Source: Pseudomonadota bacterium
Lineage (GTDB): Bacteria > Pseudomonadota > Alphaproteobacteria > Sphingomonadales > Sphingomonadaceae
Direction: 5' to 3'
NCBI GenBank assembly: GCA_023424095.1
Contig: JAFAEG010000149.1
Coordinates: forward strand, 1 to 41,172
DNA: 41,172 nucleotides
Part shown: piece by piece, positions 7,116-14,939 of the stretch
How positions within the stretch are numbered: position 1 is the stretch's first letter
How the letters are laid out: every line of letters starts with the position of its first letter
Notes under the pieces: generated by a model
Seen by the model: only the letters and a program-made list of their open reading frames with translations
What the model was told of the DNA's origin: nothing
Databases searched by the model: none
Position numbers and translations under genes: made by a program

Positions 7116-7596
7116 ATGCGATGGCATTTGCTGCTCCACGCCACAGCATTTGTCGCAGCTACGGCAAGCGCCCCCTGCCACCGCCTGCACGCTGCCGCAG
7201 ATCCTCTATTTCGCCCCAGGGTCTGCCGTCCTTACTGAGCGTAGTGAGCGAAGCCTGGCCACGCTAGCGGCCTGGTTCCTGCGGCGCGGCTCAGGCTTGA
7301 GAGAGATCAGCATCGACGGCTATTCGGACCGCACCGGCAGCCGGACGGCCAGGCTGGCAGTCTCACATGCTCGAGCGCGAGCGACCCGTGACTGGCTCGT
7401 CGGCGCTGGAATTCCCGCCAGGAGGATCGTCATTCGCGGGAGAAGCGACACCATTTTGCAGGTCGATACGCCCGACGGAGTACCGGAGGCGGACAATCGG
7501 CGGGTGGAAGTTAGCGTTACCCTCACCGCTGCGGGAGAAGAAGAGTTGATGCGCAGTTCCGCAGTGATCGTGGGAGGCTTTGCGAGCTGCGGCTGA
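7116..7596 (+). CDS. OmpA-family peptidoglycan-binding protein, apparently frameshifted
   Basis: The OmpA-like domain is intact in frame 1 from about 7180: an ILYFAPGSAVLT strand, the SIDGYSDRTGSR motif and a DNRRVEVSV end. In that frame the first ATG (7102) has no ribosome site and gives a Cys-rich, non-signal N-terminus. In another frame, ATG 7116 has GGAGAA 5 bases upstream and encodes a good signal peptide (MRWHLLLHATAFVAATASA). Deleting one C in the CCCCC run at 7171-7175 joins the two into a 159-residue exported protein that would bind peptidoglycan from the periplasm. So the gene is either recently frameshifted, misread in sequencing, or started at 7102 without export. Confidence 0.75.
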
Positions 7597-7611
7597 GGAG
7601 ACTACGATGCC

Positions 7612-8496
7612 TCAAGCCGCTCCGGCCAGTTCCGCCAACAGCCAGTCGTGGAACAGCTTGACCGGCCGTCGCGCCAGCGCCGGGCGGCGGCAGGCGAACC
7701 AGTAGCTGTAGGGGCTCGGCACCGCGTCGAACAATTGCACCAGCCGCTCGTCGCGCGCCGCTTCCAGATGCGATTCGAACATGAAAGCGACGCCAAGGCC
7801 CTGCGCCGTGGCTTCCAGCATCAGCTGGCCGGAATCGAAATGGTCGATGGCCGCAGGCTCGAGGTCCGGTACGCCCATCGCAGCCTTCCACAATTCGAAC
7901 GTGTCCGGCAAATCGCGGTGGATCAGCACCGTCGCCCGCGCAATGTCGCTGGCCGACGTGAAGGCACCCGGACCGTCGTTCAGCGTCCGGCTCACGATCG
8001 CCACCGCGCGATTGCCGCCCAGCCGCCTCGAGTAGAAGCCATCGCTCACCTGGCGCGACAGCACGATCGCCGCATCCAGCCCCTCGTCGAGCCGGGTCAG
8101 GGCGTAGGGCGCGGTATCGATGTCGATATGCAGATCGGGCTCGAGCGCGCGCAGTTCCGACAGCCGCGGCATCAGCTGCTGCGAGGCATAAAGCGGCGAG
8201 GCCCCGAGCCGCAGCCGCATCAGCTCCTGCTCGCCGCCCGCTTCCTCCATCGCCCGGCTGAGCGAGTCCACCGCCGGCCCGATCGCCTGCAGCAGCCGCT
8301 CGCCGTCGCGATTGAGGGTGATGCTGTGCGGCTTGCGGTCGAACAAAGGCTTGCCGGTATGGCGCTCCAGCGACTGGACGCGCCGGGTCAGAGCGGGCGA
8401 GGACAAAGCCAGCGCCTCGGCGGCCGCCTTGATCGAGCCCAGGCGCGCGACATGGACGAACGCCTCGATGCCGGTGAGGGGCGGCAGGCGCTTCAC
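7612..8496 (-). CDS. LysR family transcription regulator (GcvA-like)
   Basis: This 294-residue regulator has an N-terminal winged helix-turn-helix (residues about 5-65: IEAFVHVARLGSIKAAAEAL, then SPALTRRVQSLE) and a periplasmic-binding-protein-like effector domain from about 90 onward. The KRLPPLTGIEAF opening is typical of the GcvA-like subgroup. I start it at GTG 8496, with a GGAG site 8 bases upstream. The in-frame ATG at 8535 would add an unusual 13-residue Cys-rich extension. The effector is unknown. A LysR-type box (8582-8596) lies upstream on its divergent side, next to the putative small RNA. It is convergent with the OmpA-like gene. Confidence 0.9.
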   Translation of the reverse strand: MKRLPPLTGIEAFVHVARLGSIKAAAEALALSSPALTRRVQSLERHTGKPLFDRKPHSITLNRDGERLLQAIGPAVDSLSRAMEEAGGEQELMRLRLGASPLYASQQLMPRLSELRALEPDLHIDIDTAPYALTRLDEGLDAAIVLSRQVSDGFYSRRLGGNRAVAIVSRTLNDGPGAFTSASDIARATVLIHRDLPDTFELWKAAMGVPDLEPAAIDHFDSGQLMLEATAQGLGVAFMFESHLEAARDERLVQLFDAVPSPYSYWFACRRPALARRPVKLFHDWLLAELAGAA

Positions 8497-8581
8497 GCCT
8501 GCGCTCCGGGAACAGCTCTGATTTGTGCACCGCACATCACACGAACTCGCCTTTCACAGACAGCATACAGAGGAAAAGTAA

Positions 8582-8619
8582 TTGCACAAGATGCAACTAC
8601 CCTATCGCATTTCGCATTT
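8582..8619. promoter_or_regulatory. LysR-type box and tandem CGCATTT repeat
   Basis: TTGCA-CAAGA-TGCAA (8582-8596) is a perfect inverted repeat that also fits the T-N11-A rule (T8583, A8595) for LysR-type operators. Ten bases on, CGCATTT is repeated in tandem (8606-8612 and 8613-8619). The sites lie 86 bases upstream of the LysR start and just before the small-RNA candidate. Binding by this LysR protein is inferred. Confidence 0.5.
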
Positions 8620-8639
8620 GCACAATTTTTGCCGCAGCG

Positions 8640-8714
8640 CGAAAAGGGGCCTGCCTTTCAGGCATCCTCTCCTAAAAACTTTTCACGGCCGGGGTTCGCC
8701 CCGGCCTTTTTTTT
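8640..8714 (+). ncRNA. Putative small regulatory RNA with anti-SD stretch
   Basis: A compact, non-coding module. A small hairpin GCCTG-CCTTT-CAGGC (8649-8663) is followed by an unpaired ATCCTCTCCT stretch (8664-8673) that is complementary to ribosome-binding sites, then an A-rich spacer, then a strong terminator (8687-8714). This layout recalls the alphaproteobacterial anti-Shine-Dalgarno small RNAs such as the suhB/alpha-r14 type, though I cannot confirm membership of that family. The 5' end is not defined; a start anywhere between about 8615 and 8645 is possible. The only frame across it is an implausible extension of the downstream gene. Confidence 0.55.
8687..8714 (+). terminator. Strong Rho-independent terminator of the small RNA
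   Basis: GGCCGGGG (8687-8694), a UUCG tetraloop and CCCCGGCC (8699-8706) form a perfect 8-pair stem followed by eight Ts (8707-8714). No gene on the plus strand ends here, so it must close a non-coding transcript. Confidence 0.9.
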
Positions 8715-8749
8715 GGCCCGCAATTGACCCCGTGGCCCGCGAGGCCGAC

Positions 8750-9028
8750 ATGAGGTCCGCCATGCCAAATTCCTCACGCTCCGCTTCCGCCGACTTTCGC
8801 CGAATGATCGGCTGGATCGCCGCAATCGGCGTGCTGATGGTGATCGGCGCCTTGTGGTATCTGTCGGCGACCGGCGACGGCCTCACCCTGCACATGATCA
8901 TCGCGACCATTGCCGGCGTGTTCTTCTCCGTTTTGCTCGGCTGCGGCCTGTTCGCCGCGGCCTTCTACAGCGACAAGAGCGGCCACGATCGCGACGTCAC
9001 CGACGCAACCCGGACAGACCGGGAATAG
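8750..9028 (+). CDS. Small two-helix membrane protein, unknown function
   Basis: This 92-residue protein has a short polar N-terminus with several Ser and Arg residues, a first membrane helix at about residues 20-40 (IGWIAAIGVLMVIGALWYL), a second at about 50-73 (IIATIAGVFFSVLLGCGLF), and a charged, Asp/Arg-rich C-terminal tail. I recognise no domain. Two starts are possible, ATG 8750 and ATG 8762, each with GAGG 5-6 bases upstream. Extending the frame further back would run through the small-RNA terminator and is rejected. It is 74 bases upstream of the AAA ATPase gene on the same strand and may be cotranscribed with it. Confidence 0.65.
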   Translation: MRSAMPNSSRSASADFRRMIGWIAAIGVLMVIGALWYLSATGDGLTLHMIIATIAGVFFSVLLGCGLFAAAFYSDKSGHDRDVTDATRTDRE

Positions 9029-9102
9029 CGAAATTTCGCGCCCTTCGGGTGGACGCCTCAAATCTCAACCCTATGTCGGGTCCTGTCGCAGGGAGAGTTT
9101 GA

Positions 9103-11421
9103 ATGGCCGAAGACGTGGTGCCCCAGGATCAGACCGGCGATAAGCTGCAGGTCGCGGCGATGCGGCCCGAGGATAGCGGTCGCGGCATTGCCCGCCTGCC
9201 GCGCGCGATCATGGCCGCGATGGGCCTGACCGAAGGCGACGTGATCGAAATCGTCGGCAAGAGGGTTTCCCCTGCCCGCGCGATCGGTCCCTATCCCGAG
9301 GATGAAGGGCTCAATGTCATCCGCCTGGACGGCCTGCAGCGCGCCAATGCCGAGATCGGCGCCGGTGACTTCATCGAGATCCGCAAGGCCGAATCGACCC
9401 CCGCTCAGCGCGTCGTGTTCGCGCCCGCCCAGAAGAATCTGCGCCTGCATGGCTCCGCCGCGGCGCTGAAGCGCAGCTTCGGCATGACCCCGGTGATCGC
9501 CGGCGACATCGTCGCGACCCGTGGCCAGCAGCAGGTCTCCGGCGGCGACCTGCCGCCGCAACTGCGGCAGATGCTGAACGCCCCGGCTTATGCGCTGCAG
9601 GAAATCCGCCTGGTCGTCGTCTCGACCGTCCCGGCCAAGGGCATCGTCCATATCGATGCCAATACCGAGGTGGAGCTGAAGCCCGAATATACCGAGGCGA
9701 AGGAAGCCCGCCGCGCCGACGTCACCTATGACGATCTGGGCGGCATGGGCGCGACCATCGACCAATTGCGCGAAATGGTCGAACTTCCGCTTCGCTACCC
9801 CGAAATCTTCGAACGCCTCGGCGTCGACGCGCCCAAGGGCGTTTTGCTCCACGGCCCGCCGGGCACCGGCAAGACCCGGCTCGCGCGCGCCGTCGCCAAT
9901 GAAAGCGACGCCAACTTCTTCCACATCGCCGGTCCGGAGGTGATGGGATCGGCTTATGGCGAGTCCGAAAAGCGCCTGCGCGACCTGTTCGAGGAAGCGG
10001 CGGAAAATTCGCCCGCAATCATCTTCATCGACGAAATCGATTCGATTGCGCCGAAGCGTGGCAACGTCCAGGGCGAGACCGAGAAGCGCCTGGTCGCGCA
10101 GCTCCTGACCCTGCTCGACGGCCTGCAGCCCCGGCAGAACCTCGTTGTCATCGCCGCCACCAACCGGCCCGAGGCGCTTGACGAGGCGCTTCGCCGCCCC
10201 GGTCGCTTCGACCGCGAGATCGTCGTCGGCGTGCCGGACGAGAAGGGTCGCCGCGAAGTGCTCGGCATCCACACCCGCGGCATGCCGCTGGGCGAAGGCG
10301 TCGATCTCAACGAACTGGCCCGGCACACTTATGGCTTTGTCGGCGCCGATCTCGCCGCTCTGGTCCGCGAGGCCGCGATCGAGGCGGTGCGGCGGATCAT
10401 GCCGAAGCTGAACCTGTCCGAAGGCACGATTCCCCCGGAAGTGCTGGAAAGCCTCTCCGTCGTCCCGGCCGATTTCAACGAGGCGCTGAAGCGCGTGCAG
10501 CCGTCGGCGATGCGCGAAGTGATGGTGCAGAAGCCCGACATTCGCTGGGACCAGATTGGCGGCGTCGACGCGGCCCGCGAACGGCTGCGCGAAGGGATCG
10601 AACTGCCGCTCAAGCACCCCGACGCCTTCCGCCGGGTCGGCATCCGCCCGGCCAAAGGCTTCCTGCTCTATGGTCCGCCCGGAACCGGCAAGACCTTGCT
10701 CGCCAAGGCCACCGCGCGCGAGGCGGAGGCGAATTTCATCGCCACCAAGTCCAGCGACCTGCTCAGCAAATGGTATGGCGAAAGCGAGCAGCAGATCGCC
10801 CGCCTGTTCGCCCGCGCCCGCCAGGTCGCGCCGACCGTGATCTTCATCGACGAGATTGACAGCCTGGTGCCCGCGCGCGGCTCCGGCTGGGGCGAGCCGC
10901 AAGTGACCGAGCGGGTGGTGAACACCATATTGTCGGAAATGGACGGGCTCGAGGAATTGCAGTCGGTCGTCGTCATCGGCGCTTCAAACCGCCCCAATCT
11001 GATCGATCCGGCCCTGCTCCGCCCCGGCCGCTTCGACGAACTGGTCTATGTCCCCGTCCCCGACGAGGCTGGCCGTCTCCACATCCTGGGCATCCACACC
11101 CGCGGCATGCCGCTGGCGGACGATGTCAATCTGGAGAAACTGGCCGACCGGACGCCGCGCTTCACCGGCGCTGACCTGGAGGATCTGGTCCGCCGCGCCG
11201 GCCTGTTCGCGCTTCGCGCCTCGATGACCGCGGACAAGGTCTCGATGGACGATTTCGAGCGGGCGCTGACCGAAACCCGCCCCTCGGTGACGCAGGAAAT
11301 GGAGCATGATTACGAACGGATTCGCGAAAGCCTGATGCAGGATGCGCGCAGCGTCACCGGCATCGGCTTCATCGCCCCCGGCATGCTCACCCCGCGCCCC
11401 GGCGGGAAAGACGTGGACTAG
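9103..11421 (+). CDS. CDC48/VCP-like double-AAA ATPase
   Basis: This 772-residue protein is an ATP-driven unfoldase of the CDC48/VAT type, complete from end to end. An N domain of the double-psi-barrel kind (residues about 12-95) and a second N subdomain to about 195 precede two AAA modules. The first has Walker A at 251-258 (GPPGTGKT) and Walker B at 306-311. The second has Walker A at 524-531 and Walker B at 579-584. Arg fingers follow in ATNRPEALDEALRRPGRFD-type blocks. Such proteins thread substrates through a hexamer; in bacteria the partners are unknown and ubiquitin is absent. GGGAGAG lies about 6 bases before the ATG. Its stop overlaps the convergent MFS gene by 4 bases. Confidence 0.93.
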   Translation: MAEDVVPQDQTGDKLQVAAMRPEDSGRGIARLPRAIMAAMGLTEGDVIEIVGKRVSPARAIGPYPEDEGLNVIRLDGLQRANAEIGAGDFIEIRKAESTPAQRVVFAPAQKNLRLHGSAAALKRSFGMTPVIAGDIVATRGQQQVSGGDLPPQLRQMLNAPAYALQEIRLVVVSTVPAKGIVHIDANTEVELKPEYTEAKEARRADVTYDDLGGMGATIDQLREMVELPLRYPEIFERLGVDAPKGVLLHGPPGTGKTRLARAVANESDANFFHIAGPEVMGSAYGESEKRLRDLFEEAAENSPAIIFIDEIDSIAPKRGNVQGETEKRLVAQLLTLLDGLQPRQNLVVIAATNRPEALDEALRRPGRFDREIVVGVPDEKGRREVLGIHTRGMPLGEGVDLNELARHTYGFVGADLAALVREAAIEAVRRIMPKLNLSEGTIPPEVLESLSVVPADFNEALKRVQPSAMREVMVQKPDIRWDQIGGVDAARERLREGIELPLKHPDAFRRVGIRPAKGFLLYGPPGTGKTLLAKATAREAEANFIATKSSDLLSKWYGESEQQIARLFARARQVAPTVIFIDEIDSLVPARGSGWGEPQVTERVVNTILSEMDGLEELQSVVVIGASNRPNLIDPALLRPGRFDELVYVPVPDEAGRLHILGIHTRGMPLADDVNLEKLADRTPRFTGADLEDLVRRAGLFALRASMTADKVSMDDFERALTETRPSVTQEMEHDYERIRESLMQDARSVTGIGFIAPGMLTPRPGGKDVD

Positions 11422-12716
11422 GACGCTGCCCTGGGCCGCCCGCCAAGCGCGGCCCAGCCGGCGGTGCCGACCATCACCACGCCGACCAGCACGAACGGCA
11501 GCGACCAGCCGAAGCCGTAGATCAGCACGCCCACTGCGGGCGCGGCGACGTATGCCATGCCATTCACGCTCGTCACCATGCCGGCGACCGCATTCTGCTC
11601 GTGCGGCGCGACCGCCAGGCTCGCGCCCGAGGTGAAGCCCGGCCGGAACAGGCCGAAGCCGACCGAGGCCAAGGCGAAGCTCAACGTCATCGTGTAGAGA
11701 TCGCCCGCCACGCCGGTCAGCACCGCGCCGATCGCGGCCAGGATGCTGCCCCAGACCACCAATTGCATCGGCGACAATTGCAGCATCGGGATCAGCCACC
11801 ATTGCGCGAGCAGGCTGGCGACCGCACCGCCGATCAGCACCACGGCAATGTCATGCTGCGCCTGATCGATGGTCAGGCCCAGCCGGTCGATCACCAGGAA
11901 GCCGACGACGCTCAGCATCACCGCCTGGCCGTGGCCGCCGATCGTCCCCGCCACCAGCCAGCGCGAGACGCGTGGATCGCGCCAGCGCAAATGGGCCGGG
12001 GCACTGTCCTCCTCCTCGATCCGTCCCGCCCCGGTCGTGCCGAGCGTCGGATAGGCGGCGACCTGGCCCTTCACCGGATTCTTCGGCGTGTCGTCGGGCA
12101 ATCGCGTCGCGACCAGCAACAGCACGATCGCGCCCAGCCCCGCGAACACGATCAGCGGCCCGGCCAGCCCAAGCGGCTCGAACACGAACAAGGGCGCCAG
12201 CGCCGGCCCGATGATCGTGCCGAGCCCGAAAGACGAGGCGACCGCGGCCAGCGCCCCGGTGCGCTGCGCGCCATCGGTGCGCGCGGCGACATAGGCCTGC
12301 ACCGCGGGCGGCGAGGCGGCGCCCAGCGCCCCGTAAAGGCCGCGCCCCAGGAAGAAGATCACGAACACCAGGGTGACCGGAAGCCAGCCGGCCAGCCCGA
12401 CCGCGAGGATCCCGCCGCAGATCAGCATCGACGCGACAAACCCGATCAGGCCCCAGCGCATCAGCGCCCGCCGCCCGCGCACATCCGCGCGCCGCGCCCA
12501 ATAAGGCGCGGCCACCACCCACAGGATCGCCGAAAGGCTGAACGCCAGGGCCACCCACAGATCGGCAATCTCGAGCGACCGCCCGATTGCGGGCAGCAAA
12601 GACTGCATCGCGGTATTGCCCGCCGCCGCCACCAGCATGACCGCGAACAGCAGCGAAAAGCGCCCGCCCCCCAGCCCGAAGCCGCGTGCCTGCACCTGCT
12701 CTTTGACCGTCTCCAT
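11418..12716 (-). CDS. MFS transporter
   Basis: This 432-residue protein has about twelve hydrophobic segments and the major facilitator signature after helix 2 (ARRADVRGRRALMRWG), plus a central loop of about 40 polar residues between the two halves. The pattern resembles TetA/drug-efflux-type MFS members. The substrate is not readable. The start is ATG 12716; a GTG directly before it is in frame, but neither has a strong ribosome site. The stop overlaps the end of the AAA ATPase gene. The 54-base gap from the PrsW-like gene upstream on the same strand suggests possible cotranscription. Confidence 0.88.
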   Translation of the reverse strand: METVKEQVQARGFGLGGGRFSLLFAVMLVAAAGNTAMQSLLPAIGRSLEIADLWVALAFSLSAILWVVAAPYWARRADVRGRRALMRWGLIGFVASMLICGGILAVGLAGWLPVTLVFVIFFLGRGLYGALGAASPPAVQAYVAARTDGAQRTGALAAVASSFGLGTIIGPALAPLFVFEPLGLAGPLIVFAGLGAIVLLLVATRLPDDTPKNPVKGQVAAYPTLGTTGAGRIEEEDSAPAHLRWRDPRVSRWLVAGTIGGHGQAVMLSVVGFLVIDRLGLTIDQAQHDIAVVLIGGAVASLLAQWWLIPMLQLSPMQLVVWGSILAAIGAVLTGVAGDLYTMTLSFALASVGFGLFRPGFTSGASLAVAPHEQNAVAGMVTSVNGMAYVAAPAVGVLIYGFGWSLPFVLVGVVMVGTAGWAALGGRPRAAS

Positions 12717-12770
12717 CACCCGTCCATGCGGGCACTGCCGGGCCGAAGCAATCCGGCTGCGCCCGCAAAC

Positions 12771-13445
12771 TCAGCTTTCGAGCGCGGCCAACTCCATCGG
12801 CTCGCGTTCCGGCAGCAGAACGATCAGGAAAATCGCGAAGACGAACGCAATGATGACCATGAGCGCCACGCTCAGTAACACCATCACCAGGAAATTGTAG
12901 AAAGCGTGGATGGCGAAGCAGCTGAGCAGGCCGAGCCACGGTTTGTCCGGAAATTTGAAGGCGTAGAGCGCGGCCGTGACGCTGTGCATCATCATCGCGA
13001 GCACCCCGCCTATGGTGAGCCCGACCAGCCCCCAGCGGCTCCATTCTCCCATCAGCTCGCCCGCCACCAGCGGCATGAGCGGCTTTGCCAGCGCGAGCTC
13101 GATAATGCCGAACAGCATCGCGAAGGCGAACTTGTCATAGGGCCGCGATTCGCTTCGGGCCGCGGTCGATTTCAGAAACTCTTCGAACAGTACGAACAGC
13201 AACAGGATGCCGACGACAGCTATCGGGCCCATCATCACGATCGGCAGGAGCAATTGGGGCGGCGCGATGATCGGGATGATGATCATCAGCGCGGTCGGAA
13301 GCAGGAAGATGACCACCGACTTGCGCAGGATCGGACCAAGGCGCGGATTACCGAGCATCAGCGCGAGCCACAGCAGCAGCGACACAAGGCCGCTGGCAAA
13401 CAATGTCAAAGCGAGAAGAGCCCCCGAACTCACCGCCGACAGCAT
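12771..13445 (-). CDS. PrsW-like intramembrane metalloprotease candidate
   Basis: This 224-residue polytopic membrane protein has six to seven hydrophobic segments. Four short motifs at helix ends match the PrsW/CPBP pattern: Glu88-Glu89 with Lys92 (EEFLK), Phe112-xxx-Glu116, His154 (HSVTAALY) and His180-xxx-Asn184 (HAFYN). In PrsW of Bacillus the equivalent Glu and His residues bind zinc and the enzyme cuts the anti-sigma factor RsiW inside the membrane. The family match here is by motif only, and the fourth motif has Asn in place of Asp. The gene is divergent from a tail-anchored LuxR-type regulator 130 bases away, an obvious candidate substrate. Confidence 0.6.
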   Translation of the reverse strand: MLSAVSSGALLALTLFASGLVSLLLWLALMLGNPRLGPILRKSVVIFLLPTALMIIIPIIAPPQLLLPIVMMGPIAVVGILLLFVLFEEFLKSTAARSESRPYDKFAFAMLFGIIELALAKPLMPLVAGELMGEWSRWGLVGLTIGGVLAMMMHSVTAALYAFKFPDKPWLGLLSCFAIHAFYNFLVMVLLSVALMVIIAFVFAIFLIVLLPEREPMELAALES

Positions 13446-13575
13446 AAGCGCGGCAGGACCGCGGTCAATCGCTCCTGCTGACTGCGGCCGCGCATGACAC
13501 GATCGGCATTACGGGAAGAAAAGCGATTTAGTTGAGGGCTATGCGTTCGGGGCTGCCCGTGCTTATTACACCATT

Positions 13576-14046
13576 ATGGCGGTACCAGCGGGGGTCCCAG
13601 ACCATAGGGACGATCTGGACGAGCGAATCGCGCGACTGACTCCGCGCGAGAAGGAATGTTTGCGTCTCGTCGCTGCGCCGATGCGGACGCACGAAATCGC
13701 CCATCAGCTCGGCCTCTCGCCCGCCACCGTCGACACCTACATCTCCTCGGCGTTCAAGAAGCTCGGGACCAGCGACCGGGGCACCGCCGCGCGCCTCCTG
13801 ATCGGCCACGAACGCCTATCTGAAAAAACCCGATCCGAATTTCCGGGCGTAGACGAAGCGCCCCCATCCAGCGTCATTCCTGTCCCGGCGCCACGGTTTC
13901 CGTTTCCGTGGCCGAGCCGGGGGAGGCCACGAAATGACCTGACGACGCCGCAGCTGATCGTCGCGATCCTTATCGCGACCGCGATCCTGCTGGGGGTCGC
14001 AACGCTTTACATCGCTGCGCTGGTCGCCCTCGGCGCCAGCGTCTGA
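13576..14046 (+). CDS. Tail-anchored LuxR-type HTH regulator
   Basis: This 156-residue protein has a GerE/LuxR-type helix-turn-helix at residues about 18-78 (LTPREKECLRLVAAP, then THEIAHQLGLSPATVDTYISS). A Pro-rich linker (residues 95-117) follows, then one C-terminal membrane helix (about 126-151). There is no receiver or autoinducer domain, so it is tethered by its tail with the DNA-binding part in the cytoplasm. Its activity may depend on membrane state or on cleavage. The ATG has no ribosome site; a -10-like TATTAC ends 6 bases upstream, so a leaderless message is possible. It is divergent from the PrsW-like gene and followed by a 112-residue unknown. Confidence 0.85.
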   Translation: MAVPAGVPDHRDDLDERIARLTPREKECLRLVAAPMRTHEIAHQLGLSPATVDTYISSAFKKLGTSDRGTAARLLIGHERLSEKTRSEFPGVDEAPPSSVIPVPAPRFPFPWPSRGRPRNDLTTPQLIVAILIATAILLGVATLYIAALVALGASV

Positions 14047-14104
14047 CGCGAAAAGTCTAAGCACATCGAGAAGCTCCGCCACTGGCGGGGCCTGGGAGCC
14101 TGCC

Positions 14105-14443
14105 ATGCCGACGCAGAAGATCGCCGCCGCACGCGCCATCGCCAAAGCCCTTCGGCCGTCCGAGGACACGATCGACAGTTCGATCGTCCGCACCGCCAAT
14201 CTGATCGCCACGATCGCCGGAGCGCGGCTGGAAAGCGGCGTCGCGGCCGAGGTCGGGCACGAGGCGTTCATGCACGCCAGCGCAAGCCTCCACGCTTTGT
14301 CCGACGCGCGCGACCATGTCATCGCCTGCCATCGCGAACTCGCCAGCACCCGCGACGTGCAGGGCATCGACCCCGGTGAAGCGGGCTGCACGCTGAAGGT
14401 CGCCGAGCGCCGGCTCGGCCTCGTTCACGCGCGCGCCGCTTGA
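14105..14443 (+). CDS. Hypothetical protein, 112 residues
   Basis: I do not recognise a domain. The protein is mainly helical, soluble and moderately charged, with a few His and two Cys residues (positions 75 and 95). The N-terminal half (KIAAARAIAKALRPSEDTID) looks like an amphipathic helix pair. GGGAG at 14094-14098, 6 bases before the ATG, supports the start. It lies 58 bases after the tail-anchored regulator and 31 bases before the next membrane ORF, all on the same strand, so it is likely part of one transcript with them. No signal peptide or membrane segment is seen. Confidence 0.65.
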   Translation: MPTQKIAAARAIAKALRPSEDTIDSSIVRTANLIATIAGARLESGVAAEVGHEAFMHASASLHALSDARDHVIACHRELASTRDVQGIDPGEAGCTLKVAERRLGLVHARAA

Positions 14444-14474
14444 CCGCGCGCCAACGTCATGGTCGCATGATGCA

Positions 14475-14939
14475 GTGCTGCTCCTCTATGCATCCCTCGT
14501 CGTCTACCTCACCGTGCTGGTCGTGGTGCTGTGGGTGGCCTTCGCGCGCGGCGACGGCGACACCCGCCTGGCGGCGTGGGTCACGATCGGCGGAGTCGCG
14601 GCGACACAGCTCGCCTGGGCGATCGGCCCGCGCTGGACCGCCTTCGATCCGGGCATCATGCTCGTCGATGCCGGCATGGTGCTGGGCTATTTCGCCGTCG
14701 CCCGCCGCTCCAGCCGCTGGTGGCCGATATGGATGACCGCGGCGCAACTCTCCGCCATGCTTACCCATCTGGCCCCGCTTGCGGCACCGGGCGCGATGCT
14801 TCGGCTGTACCAGCTCTCGCAGCCGGCCTGGATGTTCCTGGTGCTGGGGATGATCGCACACGGCAGTTTGCGGCGGCCACGGCCGCAGAGCGCGCCCTTG
14901 CCGAGTTCGCCAGACGGGCAACCGCCTTCCCCGAGGTGA
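14475..14939 (+). CDS. Small integral membrane protein, unknown function
   Basis: This frame codes for 154 residues with about four hydrophobic helices (roughly residues 1-23, 32-50, 56-76 and 85-128). It ends in a low-complexity Pro/Ser/Arg tail that does not look conserved. The start is GTG 14475; no strong ribosome site precedes it, so it may be coupled to the gene before. Its TGA (14937-14939) overlaps a GTG (14936) that opens the winged-helix frame. The helix-rich sequence just before that GTG, in the other frame, also looks coding. A frameshift near 14860 could therefore fuse the two into one protein of about 230 residues. Confidence 0.6.
   Translation: MLLLYASLVVYLTVLVVVLWVAFARGDGDTRLAAWVTIGGVAATQLAWAIGPRWTAFDPGIMLVDAGMVLGYFAVARRSSRWWPIWMTAAQLSAMLTHLAPLAAPGAMLRLYQLSQPAWMFLVLGMIAHGSLRRPRPQSAPLPSSPDGQPPSPR

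Noticed and set aside
8582..8749. Open frame extending the 92-residue membrane protein upstream
   Set aside because: It passes through a strong terminator with eight Ts and has no believable start.
9058..10902. 614-codon open frame on the minus strand
   Set aside because: It is antisense to the CDC48-like ATPase, which has all its motifs. Long antisense frames are expected from the strong G/C bias at third codon positions.
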